Positions 1 to 9,245 of a DNA stretch of 42,440 bases are shown in pieces. Numbering within the stretch: position 1 is the first letter of the stretch; every line of letters begins with the position of its first letter. Source of the stretch: Halomonas sp. PR-M31 (lineage in GTDB: Bacteria > Pseudomonadota > Gammaproteobacteria > Pseudomonadales > Halomonadaceae); assembly GCF_001039575.1 (NCBI RefSeq), contig NZ_JIBT01000046.1:1-42440 (forward strand). Reading direction: 5' to 3'. Under the pieces are notes generated by a model. It was not told the DNA's origin. It ran no database searches and was given only the letters and a program-made list of their open reading frames with translations. A program made the position numbers and the translations under genes.

Positions 1-685
1 TGGTGGAATCTCATGCTGAAGCCGTGGAGCACTGTCTGGCACTATGTCGCCATGCCGGTGTTCCCTTGGTGTGGTGTGTCTCGGATGAGCTTTATGAAGA
101 TGGTGCCGAGCTACCCATTGATGAGCATGTAATTCCTCATCCACGGGATGAGAGTCTGCGTCGGTTGATTGTCACCGGCAATCGTATTCGAGCGGATTTG
201 CCGGAGCATTTGATCGTACGCTGGGGCCATTGTTTGCCCTTGAGGGTAGCGATGCCTGGTTAGCTACACTGATTGAGCAGCTTTTGCAGGGGCATAGTGT
301 TCGCGTTGCGGAAGACATCGTTTTCTGCCCGATCTCAGCGGATGCCGTGGCCATGGCATTGATCGGCATGCTGCAGCAATTGAGCTGTAGCGCGACGGCC
401 TGGGGTGCCTACCATCTGGCAGGCATCGAACCTGTCAGCGCCTATACCTTCACATCGACGGTGCGCATGCAGCTTGATACGCGCCTGGCTGGGTTAGGTG
501 AAAAAGTGGCTCTGGGCGATCTCAAGGCCCTTAATCATCACCATGATCAGCCACTGCGTCGCGTGCTCAACTGTCAGCGCGTACTCGACGTCTTCGGTGT
601 GCATCAAAAACTCTGGCGGCTTGAGTTGGGCCGGATGCTGGACACCTGGTGTCACGCTTATCAGGCTAGGGAGAAAAGCACATGA
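1..685 (+). CDS. RmlD-like sugar-nucleotide reductase/SDR, 5' truncated and frameshifted
   Basis: This is the 3' part of a gene that begins before the window. Reading frame 3 runs through a conserved HLIVR strand near 205-221. The continuation (LFALEGSDAW, then a long helical C-terminus) lies in frame 2 and ends in TGA at 683-685. The two halves join if one C is restored at about 221 (CGC CTG read here as CGCTG). The strand-turn after HLIVR and the C-terminal layout resemble dTDP-4-dehydrorhamnose reductase (RmlD)-like NAD(P)-dependent reductases. The nucleotide-binding N-terminus is outside the window, so substrate and exact family are uncertain. The stop overlaps the plsC start by four bases (ATGA), which indicates translational coupling. 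The frameshift is probably a sequencing error. Confidence 0.55.
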
Positions 686-1443
686 ATATGCTACGCAGCC
701 TGATATTTTACCTAGTCTATTTTCTTGCCATTTTATTCTTTGGATTGGTATGCCTACCGATTACGCCGCTGCTGCCCTTGCGGGCTCGCTATAAGCTGCT
801 CAATCTCTACAATCATTTCATCATTGCCTGGTTTGCACTCATCTGCGGGGTACGCTACGAGGTGCATGGACGAGAACATGTACCCACAGGCCCCGTCGTG
901 ATTCTGGCCAATCATCAGTGTGAATGGGAAACGCTTTTCCTACAGGTGCTCAAACCCCCGGTATGCACCGTGCTCAAGCAAGAGCTCCTGCGTCTACCGC
1001 TGTTCGGCTGGGCGCTGCGACTGCTTCACCCCATTGCGTTGGATCGCTCGCGTCCTGCTCGCGCTATGAAACAGGTGTTGTCTCAAGGGCCCATGCGACT
1101 GAAAGAAGGGCTATCGGTACTGATATTTCCTGAAGGAACCCGGGTCGAGCCGGGACAGCGGCGACGTTATAACAAGAGCGGTGCGGTCATCGCCTGTCGC
1201 GCTGGAGTTCCTGTGATGCCGGTGGCACACAATGGCGGTGAACGCTGGCCGGGTCGACATTGGGTCAAGAATCCCGGGCGTCTGACAGTAGTGGTGGGTG
1301 AGCCTATCGCGACGCAGGGACGCACCCCGGAAGAGGTGTTGGTGAGGGTTGAAGAATGGATCGAGTCTCAGCTGACCCTGATTTCAGACGTTCCACGGCC
1401 ATCACGCGTTACTGACACGCCTACATCACGACTGTCTACCTAG
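682..1443 (+). CDS. plsC: 1-acyl-sn-glycerol-3-phosphate acyltransferase family protein (PlsC-like)
   Basis: This 253-residue inner-membrane protein has a hydrophobic N-terminal segment (about residues 5-30). The acyltransferase motif I is ANHQCEWET near residue 75, a variant of NHxxxxD with Glu in the acidic position, as in many proteobacterial PlsC relatives. Motif III is FPEGTR near residue 150. The family acylates lysophosphatidic acid with acyl-ACP or acyl-CoA to give phosphatidic acid. The start overlaps the stop of the upstream reductase gene (ATGA). Genomes often carry several PlsC paralogues, so the acceptor could be another lysophospholipid. The last 25 residues are polar and look non-conserved. 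Confidence 0.85.
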   Translation: MNMLRSLIFYLVYFLAILFFGLVCLPITPLLPLRARYKLLNLYNHFIIAWFALICGVRYEVHGREHVPTGPVVILANHQCEWETLFLQVLKPPVCTVLKQELLRLPLFGWALRLLHPIALDRSRPARAMKQVLSQGPMRLKEGLSVLIFPEGTRVEPGQRRRYNKSGAVIACRAGVPVMPVAHNGGERWPGRHWVKNPGRLTVVVGEPIATQGRTPEEVLVRVEEWIESQLTLISDVPRPSRVTDTPTSRLST

Positions 1444-1461
1444 ACGAGTCTATTCGAATAT

Positions 1462-1485
1462 AAAAAAAGGCGCCAACGAGGCGCC
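1462..1485 (-). terminator. Rho-independent terminator of fabA-fabB
   Basis: The arms GGCGCC (1469-1474) and GGCGCC (1480-1485) form a stem with a 5-nt loop. On the minus strand the stem is followed by seven T (complement of 1462-1468), directly downstream of the fabB stop. It may also slow plus-strand transcription arriving from plsC. Confidence 0.85.
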
Positions 1486-1521
1486 CTTAAGCTATTTAAC
1501 TATTTATTGGTGATGCGTCAA

Positions 1522-2738
1522 TCAGGTATTTAGACGCTGCATGACCAGACAGGCGTTGGTACCACCGAAGCCGAAGCTATTGGTCATTGCTCTCTCTATG
1601 GTCACATTGTCACGTCGTGTGCGCACGATATCGATGCCTTGGGCCTGTTCATCGAGTTCATCGATGTTTGCCGAAGCGGCGACGAACCCATGTTCCATCA
1701 TTAACAGAGAGTAGATGGCTTCCTGCACGCCGGTGGCGCCCAGTGAATGACCGGTCAAGGATTTGGTGGAGCTTATCGCCGGCGTCTGGTCGCCGAATAT
1801 TTCGCGGATCGCTCTGAGTTCGGAAATATCGCCTACCGGAGTGGAGGTGCCGTGGGTATTGATATAGTCGATGTTGCCTTTCAGCCCGGCCATCGCCTGA
1901 CGCATACATCGCACGGCGCCTTCTCCGGAGGGGGCAACCATATCGTAGCCATCCGACGTGGCGCCGTAACCGACAAGCTCCGCGTAAATTTTTGCACCAC
2001 GTGCTTTTGCATGTTCTAGCTCTTCAAGTACCAACATGCCTCCACCGCCGGCAATAACGAAGCCGTCTCGTGCCTTGTCGTAGGGACGTGACGCCTTCTC
2101 AGGCGTGGCGTTGTAGCTGCTACTCAAAGCCCCCATGGCATCGAACAGACAGGACAGCGTCCAGTGCTCCTCTTCGCCGCCACCGGCGAACACGATGTCC
2201 TGCTTGCCCATCTGGATCTGTTCCATGGCATTGCCGATACAGTGCACCGACGTAGCACAGGCGGAAGAAATCGAATAGTTGATGCCCTTTATTTGAAAGG
2301 GGGTGGCCAGGCAGGCAGAAACCGTGCTGCCCATGGTACGGGTAACACGATAAGGGCCAATGCGGCGCAGTCCTTTTTCACGCAGTACGTCTGCGGCCTC
2401 GACCTGATTGGCGCTGGAAGCCCCGCCGGAGCCTGCAATCAAGCCGGTGCGCTCATTGGAAACCTGCTCCGGCGTCAGCCCCGCGTCTTCTATGGCCTGA
2501 GCATGGAGACATAGGCGTATGCTGCTGCATCGCCCATGAAGCGGCGTTGCTTACGATCGACCAGAGCATCCAGGTCGATATCGACTGTGCCAGCCACGTG
2601 GCTACGAAAGCCTCGCTCGGCGTACTCTTCTTTGAAGCGGATACCTGAACGGCCTGCCTTGAGCGCGTCCAGCACCTGGTGCTGATCATTGCCAAGACAG
2701 GAGACGATGCCCAGGCCAGTGACGACCACTCGTCGCAT
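1522..2738 (-). CDS. fabB: Beta-ketoacyl-ACP synthase I FabB (one-base frameshift in this sequence)
   Basis: FabB elongates unsaturated acyl-ACPs in type II fatty acid synthesis in the cytoplasm. The N-terminus [17 protein letters not shown] starts at 2738 behind a strong AGGAGG. The catalytic Cys is in SSACATS, and the two His are in [12 protein letters not shown] and [11 protein letters not shown]. The N-terminal 80 residues end out of frame at SML near 2502. The expected [13 protein letters not shown] helix lies in another frame and rejoins if one base is restored (CTCCAG read as CTCAG). The reconstructed length is about 405 residues, normal for the family. Because this gene is normally indispensable, a sequencing error is more likely than a null allele. 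fabA lies 13 bp upstream. Confidence 0.93.
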
Positions 2739-2751
2739 GGAAGCCTCCTGA

Positions 2752-3267
2752 TCAGAAGTTCGCAGTGGAGGTGAACAGACCGACACGCAAGTCGTTGGCC
2801 TGGTAAATCTCGCGACCATCGACTGCGACAGTGCCGTCAGCAATGCCCAGAATGAGGCGGCGCGTAATGATCCGTTTCACGTGAATATGGTAAGTGACTT
2901 TTTCAGCATCCGGCATGATCTGGCCAGAAAACTTGACTTCGCCACAGCCTAGAGCGCGTCCACGTCCTGGGTGGCCAAGCCAGCCCAGGTAAAAGCCGAC
3001 CAGCTGCCACATGGCATCCAGCCCCAGGCATCCCGGCATTACCGGGTCACCAGGAAAATGGCAGTCGAAGAACCATAGATCGGGGCGAATATCCAGCTCG
3101 GCGATCAGCTCACCTTTGTCATAGCGGCCACCGGCTTCTTCGATACGGATTATGCGATCCAACATCAGCATATTGGGGGCCGGCAATTGGGCATTGCCGG
3201 GGCCAAATAGCTTGCCCTGGCTGCAGGCTAGCAGCTCTTCATATGCAAAGGAGTGTTGCTCGGTCAC
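2752..3267 (-). CDS. fabA: 3-hydroxydecanoyl-ACP dehydratase/isomerase FabA
   Basis: FabA dehydrates 3-hydroxydecanoyl-ACP and isomerises trans-2- to cis-3-decenoyl-ACP, the branch point to unsaturated fatty acids. The hot-dog fold signature is clear: [11 protein letters not shown] near residue 35, then the central-helix segment with catalytic His in [11 protein letters not shown] and Asp in [18 protein letters not shown] chose the GTG at 3267 because the following residues ([12 protein letters not shown]) match the usual FabA N-terminus. This gives 171 residues, the normal size. A longer in-frame extension to 3405 looks like untranslated leader. It forms an operon with fabB. Confidence 0.94.
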   Translation of the reverse strand: MTEQHSFAYEELLACSQGKLFGPGNAQLPAPNMLMLDRIIRIEEAGGRYDKGELIAELDIRPDLWFFDCHFPGDPVMPGCLGLDAMWQLVGFYLGWLGHPGRGRALGCGEVKFSGQIMPDAEKVTYHIHVKRIITRRLILGIADGTVAVDGREIYQANDLRVGLFTSTANF

Positions 3268-3512
3268 TGAGTCATTCCAAGTGTCAGAAGTGTCATGTAC
3301 CACGCTGCGCGCGGACGCGATTAGTTTACTGGCAGTGGGGAATGAATGCACGTCGACCAATGGAAGTATCATTGGAGCCCGGGATCGGTTGACACTGAGG
3401 CGCAAACGTTAATTCGACTTTACAATCGTTGTAACGCCTGCTCTTGCGCCCGAGTAAGCCTGCAGGGCATGATGCCCGCTCAGTCCGCAACCTAGTATTA
3501 TAATGAAAAATT

Positions 3513-5333
3513 ATGTGGCCTCCCTTTTCTCTTAACCGTCCACTGATCTGGCTGGGCATCATCGCCTTAGGGATGTTGCCTTTGTTGCCTCTCATGACGC
3601 TGCGGTTGATAGCGCTGGCGGTCGTGATCCTGGCCTTGGTGTATGTAATGCGAAAGATACGTCAGGAGCACCATCGTCGGCGGCTAAGCGAGAAAGCGCT
3701 AGAGCTTTGCGAAGATGGCGTGATGATCTGCGATGCCAACAACCGTATCATCAGCGTTAATGCTGCCTTTACCCGCATTACCGGTTTCCAGCATCAAGAG
3801 GTACTAGGCTTCAATCCCTCGTTATTGTCGTCTGGACGTCACGATAAGGCGTTTTATGAGCGCTATTGGCATGCTCTCAACACCACCGGGCGCTGGGAAG
3901 GTGAAATATGGAACCAGCGCAAACGCGGTGAGCAGTATCCTGAATGGCTGCGAGTCCAGAGCTGTCCGAATCGGCGTGGCCGCGCAGAACACTACATTGC
4001 GCTATTTACCGATATTTCCAAACACAAGGCACGAGAACAGGATCTCAAACGTGTTGGCTTCGAAGACCCTTTGACCGGCCTGCCTAATCGGCGGCGGCTA
4101 CACGATATTCTCACGTCTCGGTTGCAGCATCTTCGCGCCGGTGAAGGGCTTGATCTGGCGTTGATCGATATTGATGGTTTCAAGTCGGTCAACGATGGAC
4201 TCGGAGTCGATGGAGGAGATCGATTGCTGGCACGCTTCGGCCAGCGCTTATCCGCCGTGGCTGCTCAAGCGACGGTGGGTCGCCTTGGCGGCGATGAATT
4301 CATGCTGATTCGCACCACGACCTTTGACGATCACGAGAAATGGATTGCTGGTCTGCGTGAGCATCTCAGTGAGCCCTTCGAGTACAACGATCACTCCTTG
4401 CGTCTTGGCTTTTCCATTGGCAGTTGCCGAGTGCCGGAAGATGGCAATGATCCAGGGCTCTTGTTTCAGCGTCTTGAGTCAGCGCTTTACAGCGCCAAGC
4501 ATCATGGCCGTAGCCATGATCAACGCTTCCAGCCTTCTCTTGAGGTCAAGGGGGACCGGCAGCTGACGCTGGTCAATGATCTGCGCCGCGCTTTGATTCA
4601 GGGCAATCAGCTGGAGCTTCATTATCAGACGCAGCACCGGCTTGCAGATGATTCCCTGGTGGGCATGGAGGCGCTATTACGCTGGCGTCATCCTGAACAC
4701 GGCATGATATCGCCTGTCGATTTCATTCCCCTGGCGGAACGTCATGGCTTGATGAATGCCGTGGGTAGCTGGGTGATCGAACAGGCCGTGGCACAGCAGG
4801 CCAAGTGGCTTGTCAGGAAAGAGGCCTGCGTGCCTATATGGATCAATATTTCGGTGTTGCAATTGATCCAGGGAGATCTCGAGTCGCGTATTGCGGCCTC
4901 ACTGGCTCAGCATGGGGTGCCGGCTCGATTGATAGGCCTTGAGTTGACCGAGTCCGTGCTGCTGGACGAGCGTGCCGGCGATATCTCGCCGCGACTCAAC
5001 GCACTGCGTGACAGTGGCCATCTCATTGCCATCGATGATTTCGGGACCGGTTACTCTTCCTTGGCCTATCTAAAGCATTTGCCGGTGGACAAGCTCAAGT
5101 TGGATCGCATGTTCATTCGTGCCTTGCCCGAGGATTCCGGCGACGCCGCCATTGTCAAAGCCGTACTGGCCATGGCTCGCGGATTGAAGCTGGAAGTCAT
5201 CGCCGAAGGAGTGGAAACCTTGGCTCAGCGGGATCATTTGTCGGTGGAAGGGTGTCAGCTATGTCAGGGTTTCTTGTTTTCGTGCCCGGAAACCGCAAGT
5301 GGCATCGAGGCCCGCTATCCCATCAGCCCATGA
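3513..5333 (+). CDS. Membrane PAS-GGDEF-EAL cyclic-di-GMP signalling protein
   Basis: This 606-residue protein begins with two hydrophobic segments (about residues 8-45). A PAS domain follows (about 60-170, with the DGVMICDANNRI start typical of sensor PAS). A GGDEF domain comes next (about 180-340) with intact GRLGGDEF, then an EAL domain (about 350-600). The EAL catalytic residues are visible: Glu in GMEALLRW, Asn in WINIS, Glu in LELTES, Asp-Asp in IDDFGTGYSS, Lys in KLDRMFI, Glu in IAEGVET. Both cyclase and phosphodiesterase activity are therefore possible. The RxxD inhibitory site expected just ahead of GGDEF is not present. The start codon has no strong Shine-Dalgarno. A TATAAT at 3499-3504 is a possible -10, so a slightly later start or a short leader is possible. 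Confidence 0.92.
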   Translation: MWPPFSLNRPLIWLGIIALGMLPLLPLMTLRLIALAVVILALVYVMRKIRQEHHRRRLSEKALELCEDGVMICDANNRIISVNAAFTRITGFQHQEVLGFNPSLLSSGRHDKAFYERYWHALNTTGRWEGEIWNQRKRGEQYPEWLRVQSCPNRRGRAEHYIALFTDISKHKAREQDLKRVGFEDPLTGLPNRRRLHDILTSRLQHLRAGEGLDLALIDIDGFKSVNDGLGVDGGDRLLARFGQRLSAVAAQATVGRLGGDEFMLIRTTTFDDHEKWIAGLREHLSEPFEYNDHSLRLGFSIGSCRVPEDGNDPGLLFQRLESALYSAKHHGRSHDQRFQPSLEVKGDRQLTLVNDLRRALIQGNQLELHYQTQHRLADDSLVGMEALLRWRHPEHGMISPVDFIPLAERHGLMNAVGSWVIEQAVAQQAKWLVRKEACVPIWINISVLQLIQGDLESRIAASLAQHGVPARLIGLELTESVLLDERAGDISPRLNALRDSGHLIAIDDFGTGYSSLAYLKHLPVDKLKLDRMFIRALPEDSGDAAIVKAVLAMARGLKLEVIAEGVETLAQRDHLSVEGCQLCQGFLFSCPETASGIEARYPISP

Positions 5334-5343
5334 TCCGCAAAAT

Positions 5344-5829
5344 TTAAACTCGATGCTTCAAGCGATGACATAGCCATAGGCACAGCAGTGCCCAGATCAC
5401 TGCTTGGGCGGGCAGTAACCAAGGGGCCAGCATGACTCCGGCGAGTTCAGCGCCGCCAAAATAGGACAAAGGGCCGCTGATGGCGCCACACAGCATGGCG
5501 AGTACAGGATAGCGCCAGAGCCAGCTCAAGGAATGCAGCAGTAGCGTTGCAAACAGTGGCCACAAAGCCCATAGCCAAAGGGGCAGTGGTAATGGCCACC
5601 AAGGCGGATTTGCGAAGGTGAAGCCGCCTATCAGAGCTAACCCGCCATCCAGGATCAATCCCATCAGGGCAAACCCCACCAGCCAGCGCCATTCCCCGGG
5701 GTGCGCCAACCAGATCAAATGTACTGCTATAATCAGGCTGGCGACCAGACCGCCGATCAACGAGCCTCCCAATACGCAGGCCAACCAGCCAACCTCGAAG
5801 GCGATTAGATTGAACAGCGTGAGTACCAT
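5344..5829 (-). CDS. DUF2878 family inner-membrane protein
   Basis: This 161-residue, almost wholly hydrophobic protein has about five or six predicted membrane spans. The FNLIAFEVGWLACVLGG start and the GAISGPLSYFGGA motif near residue 120 match DUF2878. No biochemical function is established for the family. It is the last gene of a five-gene operon, 7 bp after the Cfa-like methyltransferase. Its repeated association with Cfa-like, DUF1365 and COG2907 genes suggests a role in membrane lipid modification. The ATG at 5829 gives the expected N-terminus. Confidence 0.75.
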   Translation of the reverse strand: MVLTLFNLIAFEVGWLACVLGGSLIGGLVASLIIAVHLIWLAHPGEWRWLVGFALMGLILDGGLALIGGFTFANPPWWPLPLPLWLWALWPLFATLLLHSLSWLWRYPVLAMLCGAISGPLSYFGGAELAGVMLAPWLLPAQAVIWALLCLWLCHRLKHRV

Positions 5830-5836
5830 CCTGGCT

Positions 5837-7105
5837 TTACACAGCGCCAATCAAAGTCGCCGGTCGGGCGCCGGGCTTGGCCAGCAGCAGATGACAGGTA
5901 CCGATCGAGCGCTCGAGAAAGCCCCCTTCGCAGTAGCATAGATAATAGCGCCACATGCGAATGAAGCGTTCGTCATACCCCAGGCGGCGTACCCGCTCCA
6001 AATTCGCCTCGAAACGTTTTCGCCATTCATGCAGCGTGCGGGCATAGTGCAGCCCGATTTCATCGAGAGACAACAGGTTGAGAGATGTTTTACGCGCGAC
6101 ACTATTCAAGATGGCTGTGTGAGAGGGTAGAAAGCCACCGGGGAAGATATAACGTTTGATGAAGTCCATCTCGCGTTTGGCCGCCTCGAAACGCTGATCG
6201 CGAATGGTGATCGCCTGCAGCACTGCCAGCCCATCGTTCGTCAGCAGGCGATCCAGGGTAGCGAGATAAGTGCCAAGATACTGATGTCCTACTGCTTCAA
6301 CCATCTCCACGGAGATCAATCGATCGTAACGACCCTCAAGTTCACGATAGTCCTGTTTGAGCAGCGTAATGCGCGCCTCAAGCCCCTCTTCCTTGATACG
6401 TCTTGCAGTATGGGTGTATTGGGCTTCCGAGATGGTGGTGGTAGTCACCCGACAGCCCCGAGTCTTGGCAGCGTGAATCGCCAGACCGCCCCAACCGGTG
6501 CCGATCTCGAGCAGATGATGCTCGGGACGAACGTCGAGCTTATCGAGCAGGCGTTCGAGCTTGTAGGTCGAGGCTTCTTCAAGGCTTGCATCGCGGTGAG
6601 GAAAGACAGCGCTGGAGTACAGCCAGTGCTCACTGTCGAGAAAAGTGGCGAACAGGTCGTTGCCGATATCGTAATGGGCGCCGATGTTGCGCTTCGAGCC
6701 ACGCTGGGTATTACGCTGCAGGGAATAAAGTGCCTTCAGTAGCCAGCGTGCCACCCGGGCGCTGCCGTTCTCTACCTCGCCATTGACCTGCTCCAGGTTG
6801 GCGGCAAACAGTCGGGTCAGGATTACCAGATCATCCGTCTCCCAGTCACCCTCGACGTAGGCCTCCGCTGCACCCACGGTTCCGCCCAGGGCCAGACGCC
6901 GCCAGATGCGCTCCTGATTCACGATCACGCACACTTGAAGGGGGCCGCCCTGACCCAGACAACAGCTTTGTTCGCCCTCGATCAGGGTGATATTACCGCC
7001 TTCAAGACGGTCAAGCTGTGCGAGAAGTCGTGGTCTCAGCCAGCGCGCCAGACGATCGCCTGAGATCGTTGGCTCGCGGGAAGTGGCAGAGGGAAGGGGG
7101 GTCAT
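5837..7105 (-). CDS. Cfa-like SAM-dependent lipid methyltransferase with altered active site
   Basis: This 422-residue protein belongs to the cyclopropane-fatty-acyl-phospholipid synthase superfamily (COG2230). The SAM-binding motif LLEIGTGWGGLA is near residue 200 and the lead-in AHYDIGNDLF near 150. Compared with E. coli Cfa, the Cys of YSCAYW is Ser here (YSSAVF), FEHVG reads VEAVG, and the His of LHTIG is Gln (LQAITI). The Cys and His belong to the bicarbonate-binding active site of true CFA synthases. The protein may therefore transfer a methyl or methylene group with a different outcome, as proposed for furan-fatty-acid methyltransferases. The start ATG overlaps the stop of the DUF1365 gene (ATGA). 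It likely acts on membrane phospholipid acyl chains at the inner face of the membrane. Confidence 0.85.
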   Translation of the reverse strand: MTPLPSATSREPTISGDRLARWLRPRLLAQLDRLEGGNITLIEGEQSCCLGQGGPLQVCVIVNQERIWRRLALGGTVGAAEAYVEGDWETDDLVILTRLFAANLEQVNGEVENGSARVARWLLKALYSLQRNTQRGSKRNIGAHYDIGNDLFATFLDSEHWLYSSAVFPHRDASLEEASTYKLERLLDKLDVRPEHHLLEIGTGWGGLAIHAAKTRGCRVTTTTISEAQYTHTARRIKEEGLEARITLLKQDYRELEGRYDRLISVEMVEAVGHQYLGTYLATLDRLLTNDGLAVLQAITIRDQRFEAAKREMDFIKRYIFPGGFLPSHTAILNSVARKTSLNLLSLDEIGLHYARTLHEWRKRFEANLERVRRLGYDERFIRMWRYYLCYCEGGFLERSIGTCHLLLAKPGARPATLIGAV

Positions 7106-7878
7106 GGTGAGATCTCCCTGCGCTTGGGATGGTCGAATATCGGCACACGCTTTAGCCACAGCCGAAGTGCTTCGAAATGGATCCCGGCCAAGGTCTTGAT
7201 ACTCATCCAGGGCTGACGGGCTAAAGTGGCCAGCAGCACGGCTCGAGTTGCCGGCTGTGCTTTCAGTGTCAGGGTCGCGTCGAAATGACGCTGCTCGCCC
7301 TGCCAGTTCTCCATGTGCAGATAAAGACGATCGCGTGGGGTGTTAAAGCGCCAGCGATAGTCCATGTCCATGGGGTTGAACGGTGAGACGTGCATGGCCT
7401 TGGCAAACCGGGCCGAATGACTATGACGCCTCGGATCAACGGCGCAGGCATAACATTGACGCTCGCCCCAGGGGACGTTACTGACTTCGCTCAGCACTGC
7501 CTGAAGCCGCTCGCTGCGATCATAGACGTAGTAAAGCGTGATGGGATTGAAAACGATGCCGCATAGACGCAGCTGAGTAAGCACAAAAACAGCGCCATCC
7601 GCCTTGGCCGCAAACGGCTGGCCGAGCTCTTGGCCCAGGCGTTGCCGCACCGCTTGCTTGAGGGGCAGGTGGTGAGGCGCCAGATAGTCCTCACGGCGAA
7701 AGCGTGCCAGGGCACGATGCCGCACGCTGAATCCCGGCACCTTATCGAACAGTCGGGGCAGTTCGTCCAGATCGAGCCAGGCCATCCATAGGCGATAGGA
7801 GAATCGGTGACCAGTGGGTGTGAAACGTCGGTGGCGCAAGGTGCCCTGGTAGATACGGCTACGCGGCTCGGTCATCAT
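7102..7878 (-). CDS. DUF1365 domain-containing protein
   Basis: This is a 258-residue soluble protein. The N-terminal RIYQGTLRHRRFTPTGHRF and the central FNPITLYYVYD and SPFNPMDMDYRW motifs are typical of DUF1365. No enzymatic role is established. The family nearly always sits between a COG2907 flavoprotein and a Cfa-like methyltransferase, exactly as here, with four-base overlaps on both sides, so it probably acts in the same lipid pathway. The start lies in an ATGATG run at 7873-7878. Either Met is possible. Confidence 0.85.
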   Translation of the reverse strand: MMTEPRSRIYQGTLRHRRFTPTGHRFSYRLWMAWLDLDELPRLFDKVPGFSVRHRALARFRREDYLAPHHLPLKQAVRQRLGQELGQPFAAKADGAVFVLTQLRLCGIVFNPITLYYVYDRSERLQAVLSEVSNVPWGERQCYACAVDPRRHSHSARFAKAMHVSPFNPMDMDYRWRFNTPRDRLYLHMENWQGEQRHFDATLTLKAQPATRAVLLATLARQPWMSIKTLAGIHFEALRLWLKRVPIFDHPKRREISP

Positions 7879-9245
7879 GATAGGGATTCCTCGACCACAG
7901 AGGTGTTCGCTGCCTGGGTATCGTTTTCCTGTGCGTCGTCCCAGCGCTTGCAACCAAGTGCCTGGGCTACCCGCAGCGCACTCCAAAGCCCGTCCTCATG
8001 AAACCCATTGCGCCAGTAGGCGCCGCAGTAATGTGTACGGCGTTCAAGCGTTGAAATTTCCTCATGTCGAGCCTGAGCCTGTTGCCCTTGGGGTGTGAAG
8101 CAAGGGTGGGCGTAGCTGAAGCGCTCAATGATCCGGGCCGGGTTGATTGCCGCACTGTCGTTCAGGGTAACGCAGAAGGTGTGCGGTGCCTCGATGTGCT
8201 GCAAAATGTTCATGGCATAGGTCACGGAAACCCGAGCCGCATCACCGCGCCCATCCACCCGATAGTTCCAGCTGGCCCAAGCCCGGCGGCGGCGAGGTAA
8301 CAGGCGCTCGTCCGTGTGCAGTACCACCTCGTTATCCTGATAGGGCATGGCACCAAGAATGCTGTGCTCATCGTTGCTGGCGTTCGCCAGCAGCGCCAGC
8401 GCCTGATCCGCATGACAGGCCAGTACCACCTGATCGAAGCGCTCCTCGCCCCGGGATGTACGTAGCGTCACCCCTGCCTCGTCGCGCCGAATGGTATGAA
8501 CCGGGCAGTTCAGATGAATGCGCTCGGCATAGGGCGCTGTCAGGGCCGGAATATAGCTGCGCGATCCACCGGTCAAGGTATACCACTGAGGGCGATGATC
8601 CACAGACAGAAGACCGTGATTATGAAAGAAGCGCAGGAAGAAACACGCGGGAAATCCTTTCAAGTCCTCAGGGCTTGCGGACCAGATGGCAGCACCCATG
8701 GGTAACAGGTAGCGATCGCGAAAGTCTTGGCCGTAATTGCCGCGATCCAGATAGTCGCCCAAGGTAATGGCGGTATCGAGATGCTCGGTTTCCATATCCT
8801 GTCGCGCCTGACGGTTGAAGCGCAGTATTTCCGCCAGCATGCGATAGAAGCGCGGGCGCAGTAGATTGCGTCGCTGAGCAAACAAGGTCGCCAGGGTATG
8901 GCCGTTGTACTCGAAATCATGACGCGCATCGTGCACCGAAAAGCTCATCTCCGTAGGCTGAGAGGCCACGTTCAAGTGTGCCATCAGTCCTTGGAAGAGA
9001 GGATAGGTCCAGTCGTTGAAAACGATGAAGCCGGTATCTACGGCATAGGTCTTGCCCTCGAGCGGCACGTCGATGGTAGCGGTATGGCCGCCCAGCCGCG
9101 GGGCCGCCTCGAATAGGCTTACTCGGTGGCGCTGAGAAAGCAGATAGGCGGCACTCATGCCACTGATACCGCTGCCTACCACGGCGATACGTTGTCCCGA
9201 GTCAATGGCGCTTGTCGATGCATAGGCGTCGTGTCGTTCAGTCAT
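7875..9245 (-). CDS. FAD-dependent amine-oxidase-fold protein (COG2907)
   Basis: This 456-residue flavoprotein has an N-terminal dinucleotide-binding motif VGSGISGMSAAYLL near residue 20, followed by the FAD ribityl-side motif RLGGHTAT. VDTGFIVFN and the C-terminal YCGAYWRNGFHEDG are typical of COG2907 predicted NAD/FAD-binding proteins. The family resembles phytoene desaturases and amine oxidases. In this genetic context an acyl-chain desaturase or dehydrogenase acting with the Cfa-like enzyme is the best guess, but it is inference. The 5' end overlaps the SDR gene by 8 bp and the 3' end overlaps DUF1365 by 4 bp. Confidence 0.85.
   Translation of the reverse strand: MTERHDAYASTSAIDSGQRIAVVGSGISGMSAAYLLSQRHRVSLFEAAPRLGGHTATIDVPLEGKTYAVDTGFIVFNDWTYPLFQGLMAHLNVASQPTEMSFSVHDARHDFEYNGHTLATLFAQRRNLLRPRFYRMLAEILRFNRQARQDMETEHLDTAITLGDYLDRGNYGQDFRDRYLLPMGAAIWSASPEDLKGFPACFFLRFFHNHGLLSVDHRPQWYTLTGGSRSYIPALTAPYAERIHLNCPVHTIRRDEAGVTLRTSRGEERFDQVVLACHADQALALLANASNDEHSILGAMPYQDNEVVLHTDERLLPRRRRAWASWNYRVDGRGDAARVSVTYAMNILQHIEAPHTFCVTLNDSAAINPARIIERFSYAHPCFTPQGQQAQARHEEISTLERRTHYCGAYWRNGFHEDGLWSALRVAQALGCKRWDDAQENDTQAANTSVVEESLS

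Noticed and set aside
2490-2510. Programmed frameshifting in fabB
   Set aside because: There is no slippery heptamer or downstream structure, the gene is never known to need frameshifting, and the same kind of one-base loss recurs in seven other genes.
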